A stretch of DNA of 64,000 nucleotides, taken from NCBI RefSeq assembly GCF_947495925.1, contig NZ_CANMAU010000001.1:62001-126000 (forward strand). Direction: 5' to 3'. Shown one piece after another: positions 8,526-19,086 of the stretch; position 1 is the first letter of the stretch; the number at the start of each line of letters is the position of its first letter. The position numbers were made by a program, and so were the translations under genes. This stretch comes from an uncultured Algibacter sp. (GTDB lineage Bacteria; Bacteroidota; Bacteroidia; Flavobacteriales; Flavobacteriaceae). Under the pieces are notes generated by a model, which saw only the letters and a program-made list of their open reading frames with translations, searched no databases and was not told the DNA's origin.

Positions 8526-11500
8526 ATGAAACGCACAATATTATTAATGATTATACTTCTTGCTCACTTTTCCCAAGCCCAAAATCCTTGTTATGATGAC
8601 TTATGGAGTAAAGTTGAGCAATTTGAAATTAAAGGCTTACCAACTTCCGCTTTAAAAATTGTTGAGTCTATTAAAAAACAAGCTATAAAAGATAAAAACT
8701 CGCCACAACTTATTAAAACCATGCTATTTAAAAGCAAGTATGCCTTGGTTTTAGAAGAAGATGCACAACTTAAAATTATAAATGATTTTAAGAAACAAAT
8801 TGAGCTTAGTACGTTTCCAACAAAAAATGTTTTAGAAAGTGTTTTAGCGAATTTATATTGGCAATATTTCCAACAAAACCGATGGAAGTTTTACAATCGT
8901 ACTAAAACTTCTGAAAAAGTAGATAATAAGGATTTTAGAACTTGGGATTTACAAACACTTTTTGATGAAATTCATTTGCATTACCAAAAGTCTTTAGCAA
9001 ACGGATTACTTTTACAATTAGAACCTTTAGAAAAATTTAATGTATTACTTAATGAGCAAAAAAACTCTAAAATTTACAGACCAACTTTATTTGATTTTTT
9101 AAATCATACCGCTTTAGAGTTTTATAAAACTAATGAAACACATATTACTAAACCAGCCTATAAATTTGAGATTAATGATCCTGATTTTTTGGCTGATCCA
9201 GAAAGCTTTTCAATATTAAGAATAGAATCAAAAGATTCGATGTCTTTACAACTTAATGCCCTTAAAATTTATCAAAATTTAATTCAATTTCATTTAAAAG
9301 ATGAATCTTTTTTGGCTTTGGCTGATGTGAATATTAAGCGTTTGCAATTTGTAAATCGGCATGCCTCTTTTAATGACAAACAAAACATTCTTCTAAAAGC
9401 TTTAAAAAGTGAAAAGGAACGATTAAAAACACACGAAGTTTCTGCGTTATACAATTTTGAAATTGCATCGGTTTACTATAATCAAAGCAAACAATATCAA
9501 CCCACAACAAAAGAGGAATACCGTTGGAAAGTAAAAGAAGCTATCGACATCTGCAATCAAGTTATTGCAAAATTTCCAAAAAGTAAAGGTGCAGAGAAAT
9601 GTAACATTTTGAAAGTGCAAATTGAACAACAAACACTTCAAATTACCACTGAAGAGTTTCTACCAATTCAGCAGGATGCAAGGTTATTGGTTGAGTATAA
9701 AAATATAGAAACGCTCCAATTTAACATTCATAAGCTTTCTGAAAAACAGTTTAAAAAGTTTAATAAAATCTACCAAAGAGAAGAACAACGTACGTTTATT
9801 TCAGGCTTATATGCTCAAAAATCTTGGAGTACTCCTTTAAGAAACGAAAAGGATTATCAAACACATACTACAGAAGTACTTCTACCAAAACTCAATAACG
9901 GAAGGTATTTAATAGTAGCTACTACCAATATGAACGATTCCAGCACTTTTGCGTTTTCAAAAATTCAAGTTACCAATATGGCTCTTGTAGAAACAGACAC
10001 TGAAGATTACAAAGTTTTTCAGGTTATAAACAGAAATAATGGTGCTCCTATAGCCAACACATCTGTTAAACTAACATGCACCAATAGGAATAACCAAAAC
10101 AACATATCTAAAAATTACACTACGAATACTCTAGGGGAAATAAGGCTAGAAAAGACTAATGAATGGTATAGAAATATAAATCTTGAAGTTAAGACAAATG
10201 CAGACAAGGCCTATTTTGGTGATTTCTACTTGAACCGTTTTTACAGCGATACTGAAGAAACTGTTAACTATAAGTCATTTTTATTTACAGACCGTAGTAT
10301 TTACAGACCCGGACAAACAGTTTACTTCAAAGGCATTGCTATTCAAACTGAAAAAGCTAAATCCAAAATTGTTGCTAACGAAAAAGTATATGCTGTTTTA
10401 TATAACATCAATAATGAAGAAATAAAAGAACTTGAATTAATAACAAATGAATTTGGATCAGTTTCTGGTGAATTCATTTTACCAAATTCTGGTTTAAATG
10501 GACAATACCGTATTGAATTTGACGCAGAATCAGGGGATAAAGATTTATTCTCGGAACACTATTTCTCTGTTGAAGAATACAAACGCCCTAAATTTAAATC
10601 TAAATTCAACCCGATTACAAACACCTATAAAATTAATGATTCCATAACGCTGAAAGGAAACGCAATAGCCTATGCGGGAAGTAATATTTCTTATGCCAAA
10701 GTGATATATCGTGTACATCGTAAAGTTGAATATCCAGAGTGGTATTTTTGGTATCGCCCTTGGTCCAACTCTAACCCTCAAGAAATCACTCATGGACAAA
10801 GTATAACAAACGACAAAGGTGAATTTGAAATCACGTTCAAAGCGATTCCAGATCAAAATATAGATAAAAACAGCTTACCTATATTCCATTACGAAGTAAC
10901 TGCTGATGTCACCGACCTAAACGGAGAAACTAGAAGCACTACAACAATAGTTAATGTTGGCTATCATGCGCTTTCTGCTAAGATGAGTATAAATGAGCGT
11001 ATTGATAAAACTAAAAAAAAACATTTCATTACGGTTGATACTAAAAACCTAAACGGTGAGTTTGTGCCTGCTAAGGGAACCATAAAAATCTATAAACTAA
11101 AATCACCTGAACGTGTTTTAAGAACACGTCCATGGCCTGCTCCAGATTATCAAGATATTTCTGAAAAAGATTTTAAAACTTTATTCCCTCATGATACCCA
11201 TAGCGACAAAAACCCGGAAGGAAGAGGGAAACTTATTTTAGAAAAGCCTTTTAACACAGAAACATCTAAAAACATCAAACTTGGTAAAATAAAAAAGTGG
11301 AAATCTGGCACCTATCTTATTACTTTAGAAAGTAAAGATAAATTTGACCAACTTGTAAAGGATGAAATAAAAACAACTGTATTTAGTGATGCAGATAAAG
11401 TGCCCTCCGATAATAAATTGTTTACTATTTCAACTGATAAACCCTCTTATACTATTGGTAATGTTGCTAAACTGACTTTAGGGTCTTCGGCTGAAAATAT

Positions 11501-14500
11501 AACTGTAACCCTCTCCATTGAGAAAAACAAAAGAATTGTTAAAACAGAAACTATTGTCTTAAAAGGAAATAAGCAGGTTATAAACATACCTGTGCAGCCA
11601 AATGATTTAGGTGGATTCGCTATACACTATAGCTATGCAGCTTTTAATAGTTACCAATCAGGCACGCTAAATATTTCGGTCCCATACCCAAAAACTAATT
11701 TAAATATTGAAACTTTAACTTTTAGAGATAAACTACAACCGGGAACTGATGAAACTTGGCAATTTAAAATTAAAGGTCCTCAAGGTGAAAAAGTAAGTGC
11801 CGAACTATTAGCAAGTATGTACGATGCCTCCTTAGATCAATTTAAATCCCATCAATGGAGCTTCAACCCAGTTCAAACTTTTATATATTCTTCTCAAAGT
11901 CGTAATGCAGCACACCAAAGTTTTGGAACACAAAAGTTTAGAGTTTATAATAAGCATTCAAGGTTAAGCTATCCACATCAATATTATGATCAATGGAATT
12001 GGTTTGGATTTAATTTTGGAAGGCAAGACATTATGATTAGAGGGTACTCCAGCATACCAAGAACGCAAAGTGACAGAGTTGCAGGTGTTCCAATTATGGA
12101 AATGGATAGGGAAGTTGAAGAAAGTGTAGTACTTAATGTCGAAGACGACTTAGACGAAGTTGTCGTAATTGGTTATGGGACTATGAAGAAAAAAGAATTG
12201 ACTGGAAGCGCTGTAACTGTTACCGAAGACGCAATTAATTCTCAAGAAAAACTGGAATTCGACAATATCAAAATTCGTGAAAACCTTAAAGAAACCGCCT
12301 TTTTCTTTCCAAACTTAAAAACAGATAATGAGGGTAATGTAAGTTTCAGTTTTACAACACCTGAAGCTTTAACCCAATGGAAGTTGCAGTTATTAGCACA
12401 CACCAAAACTTTAGAAAGTGCTACTCTAAATTTAACTACGGTAACTCAAAAAGAATTGATGGTTATACCCAACGCACCACGATTTTTAAGAGAAGGTGAT
12501 CAAATTACAATTAGTACAAAAATTGCAAATTTAACAGATAAACAATTATCTGGTGACGCTATTTTGCTTTTATCAGATGCTATTTCAGGAAATACTATTG
12601 ACACAAATCTTGGTAATTCTGAAAACAACAAAACGTTTTCTATTGATGCAAAAGGCAATACTCAAGTATCTTGGAGTTTATCAATTCCTGAAGATGTTCA
12701 AGCCGTTCAGTATAAAATAATTGCCAAATCTGGAGAATATAGTGATGGTGAGCAAAATGCTTTACCAGTTTTAAGTAATCGCATGTTAGTTACAGAAACA
12801 TTACCTATGTGGATTAAAAGCGATGAAACTAAAACCTTCACTTTAGATAAGCTAAAAAACAATAGCTCAACAACTTTAAAACACCACAAGTTAACCTTGG
12901 AAATGACTTCCAATCCAGCTTGGTATGCAGTACAGGCACTGCCCTATTTAATAGAATATCCTCACGAATGCAATGAGCAAACATTTTCAAGGTATTATGC
13001 CAATGCTTTAGCAAGTCATATAGCAAATTCAAACCCCAGAATTCAAGAGGTATTTAATCAATGGAAATCTCAAGACGCTTTAGTAAGTAATCTTGAAAAA
13101 AATGAAGAATTAAAATCTATTCTTATTCAAGAAACACCATGGCTTCGTGATGCTGAAAGCGAAACTGAACAGAAAAGACGTATGGCTTTATTATTCGATT
13201 TGAATAAAATGAATAACGAATTACAATCGGCCATTAACAAGCTTAAAAATAACCAAATGAGTTCTGGAGCATGGTCTTGGTTTAAAGGTGGGCGCGAAAA
13301 CAGATATATTACACAACATATTATTACTGGTTTTGGGCATTTAAAACGGCTTAATGTTGTTTCAGATCAAAATTCAAAAATGACTGAAAACGCTATCAAA
13401 TATCTTGATTCAAAATTTATAAAAGAATACAAAGACATTAGAAAATATAATAAAGACGTTGATTTAAACAAAGACCATTTAAGCTATACACAATTGCATT
13501 ATTTATACATGCGAAGCTTTTTTACAGAGGTGAAAAAATCAAAAGAAGTAGAAGGTATTATTAAATATTATCAAACTCAAATTCAGACCTATTGGTTAAG
13601 TCGCTCCTTATATTCTAAAGGATTGATGGCTCTGATATCTCATAGAAACAAGGATTCTAAAACGGCTTCAAAAATTATAAAATCGTTAAAAGAAACGAGC
13701 ATCACTTCAGAAGAATTAGGCATGTACTGGAAAGCTAATGCCAATTCGTGGTATTGGTATCAGGCTCCAATTGAAACACAAGCTTTATTAATTGAAGCGT
13801 TTGGAGAAATAGAAAACGACACCGAAACAATTGACAACCTTAAAATTTGGCTACTCAAAAATAAACAAACTAACCGATGGAAAACAACTAAAGCAACTAC
13901 CGAGGCTGTGTATGCTTTATTATTACAAGGCAGCGATTGGTTGAGCATAAATGATATGGTTGAAGTATTTTTAGGCGGACAAAAAATAGAACCTAAAAAA
14001 CTAGAAAATATAAAGGTAGAAGCTGGAACAGGTTATTATAAAACGTCTTGGAATATTTCTGAAATTAAACCAGAAATGGGAGAAGTAAAACTCACAAAAA
14101 AAGGAAATGGTATAGCTTGGGGAAGTTTATACTGGCAGTATTTTGAAGATTTGGACAACATTACTTCTGCTAAAACTCCTTTAAGCTTAAAGAAAAAGTT
14201 ATTCCTTAAAAGGAATACTGATACTGGCGAAGAAATTTCAGAAATCACATCAGGCACCAATTTAAGGGTCGGTGATTTAGTGCGAGTTCGGATAGAATTA
14301 AAAAGTGACAGAAATATGGAATTCATTCATATGAAAGATATGCGCGCCTCTGGACTTGAGCCTGTAAATGTTTTATCCAAATACAAGTGGCAAGATGGTT
14401 TAGGTTATTATGAAAGTACTAAAGATGCTTCAACAAACTTCTTTTTTGATTATCTACCAAAAGGCGTTTATGTTTTTGAGTACGACTTAAGAATTAATAA

Positions 14501-14597
14501 CGCTGGTAATATGAGTAATGGTATTACTACGATTCAAAGTATGTACGCTCCCGAATTTAGTAGCCATAGTGAAGGTATTAGGATTAAGGTGCAGTAA
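8526..14597 (+). CDS. Alpha-2-macroglobulin-like protein with embedded SusC-type plug signature
   Basis: A 2023-residue exported protein with a signal peptide (about 1-19, ending SQAQ) but no lipobox. The first 560 residues are mainly helical with macroglobulin-like parts. An MG2 domain begins near 583 with TDRSIYRPGQ. The A2M core domain starts near 1246 (IKIRENLKETAFFFPNLKTD). A thioester motif CNEQ lies at Cys1482-Gln1485 in the predicted helical thioester domain, and receptor-binding-like beta strands end the protein. Such proteins trap attacking proteases by covalent capture. At residues 1211-1229 sits VVVIGYGTMKKKELTGSA, the SusC/RagA plug signature, just before the A2M core where a bait region would be. 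No penicillin-binding protein partner is adjacent, unlike the E. coli pair; it is followed by a lipoprotein and an M64 peptidase. Confidence 0.9.
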   Translation: MKRTILLMIILLAHFSQAQNPCYDDLWSKVEQFEIKGLPTSALKIVESIKKQAIKDKNSPQLIKTMLFKSKYALVLEEDAQLKIINDFKKQIELSTFPTKNVLESVLANLYWQYFQQNRWKFYNRTKTSEKVDNKDFRTWDLQTLFDEIHLHYQKSLANGLLLQLEPLEKFNVLLNEQKNSKIYRPTLFDFLNHTALEFYKTNETHITKPAYKFEINDPDFLADPESFSILRIESKDSMSLQLNALKIYQNLIQFHLKDESFLALADVNIKRLQFVNRHASFNDKQNILLKALKSEKERLKTHEVSALYNFEIASVYYNQSKQYQPTTKEEYRWKVKEAIDICNQVIAKFPKSKGAEKCNILKVQIEQQTLQITTEEFLPIQQDARLLVEYKNIETLQFNIHKLSEKQFKKFNKIYQREEQRTFISGLYAQKSWSTPLRNEKDYQTHTTEVLLPKLNNGRYLIVATTNMNDSSTFAFSKIQVTNMALVETDTEDYKVFQVINRNNGAPIANTSVKLTCTNRNNQNNISKNYTTNTLGEIRLEKTNEWYRNINLEVKTNADKAYFGDFYLNRFYSDTEETVNYKSFLFTDRSIYRPGQTVYFKGIAIQTEKAKSKIVANEKVYAVLYNINNEEIKELELITNEFGSVSGEFILPNSGLNGQYRIEFDAESGDKDLFSEHYFSVEEYKRPKFKSKFNPITNTYKINDSITLKGNAIAYAGSNISYAKVIYRVHRKVEYPEWYFWYRPWSNSNPQEITHGQSITNDKGEFEITFKAIPDQNIDKNSLPIFHYEVTADVTDLNGETRSTTTIVNVGYHALSAKMSINERIDKTKKKHFITVDTKNLNGEFVPAKGTIKIYKLKSPERVLRTRPWPAPDYQDISEKDFKTLFPHDTHSDKNPEGRGKLILEKPFNTETSKNIKLGKIKKWKSGTYLITLESKDKFDQLVKDEIKTTVFSDADKVPSDNKLFTISTDKPSYTIGNVAKLTLGSSAENITVTLSIEKNKRIVKTETIVLKGNKQVINIPVQPNDLGGFAIHYSYAAFNSYQSGTLNISVPYPKTNLNIETLTFRDKLQPGTDETWQFKIKGPQGEKVSAELLASMYDASLDQFKSHQWSFNPVQTFIYSSQSRNAAHQSFGTQKFRVYNKHSRLSYPHQYYDQWNWFGFNFGRQDIMIRGYSSIPRTQSDRVAGVPIMEMDREVEESVVLNVEDDLDEVVVIGYGTMKKKELTGSAVTVTEDAINSQEKLEFDNIKIRENLKETAFFFPNLKTDNEGNVSFSFTTPEALTQWKLQLLAHTKTLESATLNLTTVTQKELMVIPNAPRFLREGDQITISTKIANLTDKQLSGDAILLLSDAISGNTIDTNLGNSENNKTFSIDAKGNTQVSWSLSIPEDVQAVQYKIIAKSGEYSDGEQNALPVLSNRMLVTETLPMWIKSDETKTFTLDKLKNNSSTTLKHHKLTLEMTSNPAWYAVQALPYLIEYPHECNEQTFSRYYANALASHIANSNPRIQEVFNQWKSQDALVSNLEKNEELKSILIQETPWLRDAESETEQKRRMALLFDLNKMNNELQSAINKLKNNQMSSGAWSWFKGGRENRYITQHIITGFGHLKRLNVVSDQNSKMTENAIKYLDSKFIKEYKDIRKYNKDVDLNKDHLSYTQLHYLYMRSFFTEVKKSKEVEGIIKYYQTQIQTYWLSRSLYSKGLMALISHRNKDSKTASKIIKSLKETSITSEELGMYWKANANSWYWYQAPIETQALLIEAFGEIENDTETIDNLKIWLLKNKQTNRWKTTKATTEAVYALLLQGSDWLSINDMVEVFLGGQKIEPKKLENIKVEAGTGYYKTSWNISEIKPEMGEVKLTKKGNGIAWGSLYWQYFEDLDNITSAKTPLSLKKKLFLKRNTDTGEEISEITSGTNLRVGDLVRVRIELKSDRNMEFIHMKDMRASGLEPVNVLSKYKWQDGLGYYESTKDASTNFFFDYLPKGVYVFEYDLRINNAGNMSNGITTIQSMYAPEFSSHSEGIRIKVQ

Positions 14598-14661
14598 TTA
14601 TGAAAATTTAAATTATTAACTTTACAAAGTTATTATTTATTGCACCTAAATCGTAATCTCA

Positions 14662-15177
14662 TTGAAAAAATACGCTATACAAAAAAGCCTTATTAATTTA
14701 ACTACATTAATTTCTTTTGTAATTATTTGTCCGTCTTATTCTTGTAGCAGTACAAAGAACCCCGCGGAGAATAAACAAACGGTTGAAAATACTCCAAAAA
14801 TTATTTTTTTAAATTACAGCATAAAGCATGAAAACAATGGCCATGTGTTGGTAAAGCTTATTAATACAATTAAGACTGATGGTAAACTAAAAAAAACAAT
14901 CAACGCATATAATCAAGAAGGTATTCCTGGTGATTTAAAATGTAATCAACTCAATAAAAAACAAAAACCTTTACAAAGTGTTTTAATAAAAAACCCACTA
15001 TCAAAAGACTTTGAATATGTCGATGACTTTAAAGAATTTAAAATTGCCCATGTAGAGTTAGATAGTACTGAGTTTTCGGTTAGATTGCAGTTACTGCCAG
15101 ACACCAAATACGTATCTATTACTAATTATCAACAGAAACCGTCCGACAAACCCCTTATTTTAACCCAAGTCAATTAA
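14662..15177 (+). CDS. Small lipoprotein of unknown function
   Basis: 171 residues from a TTG start at 14662 (no in-frame ATG fits). The N-terminus KKYAIQKS is followed by a hydrophobic stretch and CPSYSC, a plausible lipobox, so it is probably an envelope lipoprotein. The mature part is rich in Lys, Asn and beta-type residues and has no motif I recognise. It lies 64 bases after the alpha-2-macroglobulin gene and 2 bases before the M64 peptidase gene, so the three are probably co-transcribed. Function may relate to one of those two proteins, but this is inference from position only. Confidence 0.6.
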   Translation: MKKYAIQKSLINLTTLISFVIICPSYSCSSTKNPAENKQTVENTPKIIFLNYSIKHENNGHVLVKLINTIKTDGKLKKTINAYNQEGIPGDLKCNQLNKKQKPLQSVLIKNPLSKDFEYVDDFKEFKIAHVELDSTEFSVRLQLLPDTKYVSITNYQQKPSDKPLILTQVN

Positions 15178-15179
15178 TT

Positions 15180-16562
15180 ATGAAGTTTACTTTACTTGTC
15201 TTTTTAACGTTCCAAATAGTTTCCGCTCAAGTTTTCGATAAAGAAAATATTAAAGTATCTGGAGATGATAACAAACGTATTAATCTTGTCATATTAAGCG
15301 AAGGCTATCAGGCCACAGAGTTCTCTAAATTTATTGAAGATGCAACGATTTTCTCGAATGCTTTGTTTAGTCAATCTCCCTTCAAAGAATATGCAGATTA
15401 TTTCAATGTTTATGCTTTAAAAGTCCCTTCTGTTGAAAGTGGAACAGATCACCCAGCTACAGCTACAGATGTAACAGAACCTGTCTTTCCTCAAGCCAGT
15501 ACAGATACTTATTTCGACTCTTCGTTTGACTCTTCAGGAGTCCACAGATTGCTTTACACATATAACTCTTCTGCTATTTATAGTGTTTTAGCCAATAATA
15601 TACCTGAATATGATCAAGCCATTATTTTGGTAAACACTTCCGAATATGGAGGGGGAGGTGGCGCATACGCGGTGGCTTCTACTGGAAATTATGCTGATGA
15701 ATTAGCTATTCATGAATTAGGACACTCCCTCTTTGATTTAAACGATGAATACTATCCAGGAGATACTCGCGCAAGGGAATCAATCAATATGACTCAAGAA
15801 ACAAGTCCTAGTGCCGTCCGATGGAAAAACTGGATAAACGATAACGGTGTTGGGGTTTACCCATACGGAAGTATTGGTTCTGCTGCGACTTGGAATAGAC
15901 CTCATCAAAGATGTAAAATGCGCTATTTAGGCGATCCTTTTTGTTCTGTTTGTAAAGAAGGAATTATAGAAAAAATACATAGTTTGGTTTCCCCCATTAA
16001 CTCCTTTATCCCAGATAACACTACCATAGAAACACCAACTTTCCCTCTTGATTTTGAACTTGATTTAATTAAAACCATTCCAAATACTTTAGAAAACAGT
16101 TGGACATTAAATACTCAAGAGATAGCCAACAATGTAGACAATGTTTCTTTAGTTGAAAATGATTTATTAGAAGGTACAAACATTTTAACAACAAGTATTG
16201 AAGATAAAACTACAGCGCTTAGGATAGACAATCATTACAACATTCATATTTATACAATAACATGGACCATCAATTATGACGTTCTAAGTGTACTTGATAT
16301 TGAAAGTGAAGTTAACAATTTCTTTATATCTCTATACCCCAACCCATCAAACACCGTTGTTAACTTAAAAGTTGAAAGCGACTATAACGAAAATATAAAA
16401 GTAGATATCGTTGCTCTAGACGGTAAAAAACTAAAATCAGTTTCTCTTTTAAATTTTCAAACGAATCAAATTGATATTAGTGATTTGAGCACAGGAGTTT
16501 ATTTAACAAATATTTATTCAGGAAACAGATTAATTTCTAGTGAACGTTTAGTTAAAAACTAA
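15180..16562 (+). CDS. M64-family metallopeptidase with type IX sorting tail
   Basis: 460 residues with a signal peptide (1-17). Zinc-binding HELGH lies at 178-182, followed by SLFDLNDEYY, the extended motif of the M64 (IgA peptidase-like) family. Four Cys residues lie around RCKMRYLGDPFCSVCKEG. From about residue 379 the C-terminus is a type A type IX sorting domain (SLYPNPSNTVVN ... DISDLSTGVYLTNIY ... ERLVKN), so the enzyme should be exported through the outer membrane and cleaved or attached by PorU. It abuts the lipoprotein gene and follows the alpha-2-macroglobulin gene. Its stop directly touches the stop of the convergent SDR gene. The substrate is unknown; IgA cleavage should not be assumed. 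Confidence 0.85.
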   Translation: MKFTLLVFLTFQIVSAQVFDKENIKVSGDDNKRINLVILSEGYQATEFSKFIEDATIFSNALFSQSPFKEYADYFNVYALKVPSVESGTDHPATATDVTEPVFPQASTDTYFDSSFDSSGVHRLLYTYNSSAIYSVLANNIPEYDQAIILVNTSEYGGGGGAYAVASTGNYADELAIHELGHSLFDLNDEYYPGDTRARESINMTQETSPSAVRWKNWINDNGVGVYPYGSIGSAATWNRPHQRCKMRYLGDPFCSVCKEGIIEKIHSLVSPINSFIPDNTTIETPTFPLDFELDLIKTIPNTLENSWTLNTQEIANNVDNVSLVENDLLEGTNILTTSIEDKTTALRIDNHYNIHIYTITWTINYDVLSVLDIESEVNNFFISLYPNPSNTVVNLKVESDYNENIKVDIVALDGKKLKSVSLLNFQTNQIDISDLSTGVYLTNIYSGNRLISSERLVKN

Positions 16563-17276
16563 TTACTTACTAGGAGGGGTTGTTGGTCTTACCTCAATTT
16601 TACTTGGTAAAGTTCTAGGGTTCATTTTCAACAAATCGACAACTAATTCACCAATATCTTCAATTTGAATTTTCCAAGCATCTTTTTCATCTGGAACATT
16701 CCCATTAAAATATGTTGATACAGAACCAGGCATAATTGTACTCACCTTAACCCCATACTGTCTTAAATCTAACATAACTGATTGTGTAAACCCAGTAAGT
16801 CCAAATTTACTTGCATTGTAAGCTGATCCCTTTGCAAAGAAATTTGTTCCTGCTAAACTAGAAATAGTGATGAAATATCCTTTGGTTTGTTTTAAGGCTT
16901 CAACGGCTGCCTTAATAGTATAGAATACACCTGTTAGATTCGTATCAATGGTATCTTGCCATTGCTTAACAGATAAATCTTCAATACTTGCAAAATAACC
17001 TAAGCCAGCATTAGCAATTACAATATCGAGGTGTTTAAAACGTTCTAACACAAGTTCTACTCCTCTTTGTTGGCTTTCATAATTACGAACATCAACAGTA
17101 ATTCCTATAGCTTTTCCAGCAAAACCCAACCCATTCAATTTCGAAGCAGTTTCATTAGCGCTGTCTTCGCTTCTACTAGTAACAGCAACGTTAACACCTT
17201 GTTCTAATAAAGACTTTGCAATACCATAACCAATACCTTTTGATCCTCCTGTGATTAATGCAACTTTACCATTCAT
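16563..17276 (-). CDS. Short-chain dehydrogenase/reductase
   Basis: 237 residues with the classical SDR layout: cofactor loop TGGSKGIGYG near residue 9, NAG near 90, catalytic Ser in TISSLAG, and the YNASK (Tyr-x3-Lys) pair near 153-157. It should be a cytosolic NAD(P)-dependent oxidoreductase; the substrate cannot be read from sequence. No neighbour gives a pathway hint. The gene stands alone, converging on the M64 peptidase gene with no spacer between stops. Confidence 0.85.
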   Translation of the reverse strand: MNGKVALITGGSKGIGYGIAKSLLEQGVNVAVTSRSEDSANETASKLNGLGFAGKAIGITVDVRNYESQQRGVELVLERFKHLDIVIANAGLGYFASIEDLSVKQWQDTIDTNLTGVFYTIKAAVEALKQTKGYFITISSLAGTNFFAKGSAYNASKFGLTGFTQSVMLDLRQYGVKVSTIMPGSVSTYFNGNVPDEKDAWKIQIEDIGELVVDLLKMNPRTLPSKIEVRPTTPPSK

Positions 17277-17352
17277 AGTTTCTGTTTTTAGTAAAACTAC
17301 AAAATGATCTAATTATATTAGTATACATTACACTAGCATTTTAAAAATATAG

Positions 17353-17877
17353 TTATTTATCTTGCTCTGGAGGATACTGAGATAGCACTTTACCTACTAT
17401 GGCATTAATCATATTATTTCTTATTTCTGGTGTAGCATCAGGGTTAAAACTAGATTCGCTAATTGCTTGCCAAAAGAGTTGTTTCTTACCATGATCCACA
17501 AAATCAATCGTTATTTCTCTATTAACATTTCCTTGACCTACCGGAATTCCTACTGATACGCCTCCGCCCATATTACCGCTTGTGCCACCCATTCCTATAC
17601 CAACCGTACTTTTGGGAGCTTCTTGATATGATCTGCTTTTTATATCAATGAAAAAATCTGGAGTTTTAGAGATACTATATCCTTTTTCAGCCATTTTAGC
17701 ATCTAGTGCGTCTAACAATCTATTCGTATCCAGTTCGCTTAAACCAGTATTCATATCAGCAAAGTACTGGTAAGTCTTATAGTTTTCAAAATTGGTTGTT
17801 CTGTCATAATCATAATTAACACGGATAGGTGCGCATGATACCAGAACTAACAATACAATAATAGAAAGCAAACGCAT
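17353..17877 (-). CDS. DUF4136 lipoprotein
   Basis: 174 residues with a signal and lipobox (VLVLVSC) placing the lipidated Cys at about residue 15. The mature part begins with a TTNFENYKTYQYF segment and ends with the NPDATPEIRNNMINAIVGKVLSQYPP stretch, the pattern of DUF4136 lipoproteins common in Bacteroidota. A Gly-rich stretch (TVGIGMGGTSGNMGGGVSV) sits in the middle. Role unknown; likely periplasmic face or outer membrane. Confidence 0.8.
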   Translation of the reverse strand: MRLLSIIVLLVLVSCAPIRVNYDYDRTTNFENYKTYQYFADMNTGLSELDTNRLLDALDAKMAEKGYSISKTPDFFIDIKSRSYQEAPKSTVGIGMGGTSGNMGGGVSVGIPVGQGNVNREITIDFVDHGKKQLFWQAISESSFNPDATPEIRNNMINAIVGKVLSQYPPEQDK

Positions 17878-18005
17878 AGGTTATGGTTTTTGATAAAAAT
17901 AATCAAAAATTATTCCATAATAAATAGGAAACTCCATTTAGTAAAAGTCTATAACATTTGAATATAGTTATTATATAGTAACCATCAATCTTGACAAAAC
18001 AACGC

Positions 18006-19004
18006 CTAATTATTTAGCATGTTCCAAAGCGTGTCTTTAAGCTCGGTAATACCTTGCTGTGCAACTGAAGAAATAAAATGATAAGGAATTGGTAATTCTT
18101 TATCTAGTTCTTTTTTAAGTTCTGCCTTAAGCTCATCGTCTAGCATATCACATTTAGAAATGGCTATGATACGTTCTTTATCAAGCATTTCAGGATTATA
18201 TCGACGTAATTCATCTAATAAAACATCGTATTGCTTTTTAATATCATCTGCATCCGCAGGAATTAAAAAAAGTAAGATTGAATTACGCTCAATATGTCTC
18301 AAAAAATAATGACCTAGCCCTTTTCCCTCGGCTGCACCTTCAATAATTCCAGGAATATCAGCCATTACAAAAGTTTGAAAATCACGATATTCAACTATAC
18401 CCAAATTAGGCTTAAGGGTTGTAAATTCATAATCGGCAATTTTAGGTTTTGCCGAAGTAACTACTGAAAGTAAAGTTGATTTCCCTGCATTAGGAAAGCC
18501 TACCAATCCAACATCGGCAAGTACCTTCAATTCCATCGTAACGTACTTTTCTTCTAAAGGAATTCCAGGCTGCGCATAACGTGGTGTTTGATTTGTTGAA
18601 GATTTGAAATGCCAATTTCCTAGACCGCCTTTTCCCCCTTGAGCTAAAACTATTTCTTCTCCATCTTCGGTGATTTCGAATAAAACATTATTAGTTTCTG
18701 TATCCCTAATTACAGTTCCTAATGGCACATCAATATAAACATCGTCTCCATCTGCCCCAAAGCTTCTACCACTACTACCATGTTCTCCATGGCCTGCCCT
18801 AACATGTTTTTTAAATTTCAAATGAAGTAGTGTCCAAAGGTTAGCTTTTCCTCTTACTATAACATGACCTCCTCGACCACCATCCCCTCCATCGGGTCCG
18901 CCTTTAGTGATATACTTTTCACGATGTAAATGCGCAGAACCTTTACCTCCGTTTCCGGAGCATACATACATTTTTACATAATCTACGAAATTCCCCTCAG
19001 TCAT
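18006..19004 (-). CDS. obgE: Obg-family GTPase (CgtA)
   Basis: 332 residues. The N-terminal Obg fold is Gly-rich ([29 protein letters not shown]), followed by the G domain with GFPNAGKST (G1), DIPGIIEGA (G3) and SKCD (G4). There is no long C-terminal extension, as usual in Bacteroidota. Obg binds the large ribosomal subunit and helps its late assembly, with links to the stringent response. It lies 82 bases downstream of the hpt-adk fusion on the same strand and may be in the same transcript. Confidence 0.95.
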   Translation of the reverse strand: MTEGNFVDYVKMYVCSGNGGKGSAHLHREKYITKGGPDGGDGGRGGHVIVRGKANLWTLLHLKFKKHVRAGHGEHGSSGRSFGADGDDVYIDVPLGTVIRDTETNNVLFEITEDGEEIVLAQGGKGGLGNWHFKSSTNQTPRYAQPGIPLEEKYVTMELKVLADVGLVGFPNAGKSTLLSVVTSAKPKIADYEFTTLKPNLGIVEYRDFQTFVMADIPGIIEGAAEGKGLGHYFLRHIERNSILLFLIPADADDIKKQYDVLLDELRRYNPEMLDKERIIAISKCDMLDDELKAELKKELDKELPIPYHFISSVAQQGITELKDTLWNMLNN

Positions 19005-19086
19005 AATTATTGTTTATTTGTTTTTTGTAGAATTGCTTAGTCGTGTTTAACCTCTATCTAAACAACTAAACGAATAAACGTTTCAA

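Noticed and set aside
13760-14326. Reverse frames inside the macroglobulin gene
   Set aside because: They are shadows of the long forward gene without motifs.
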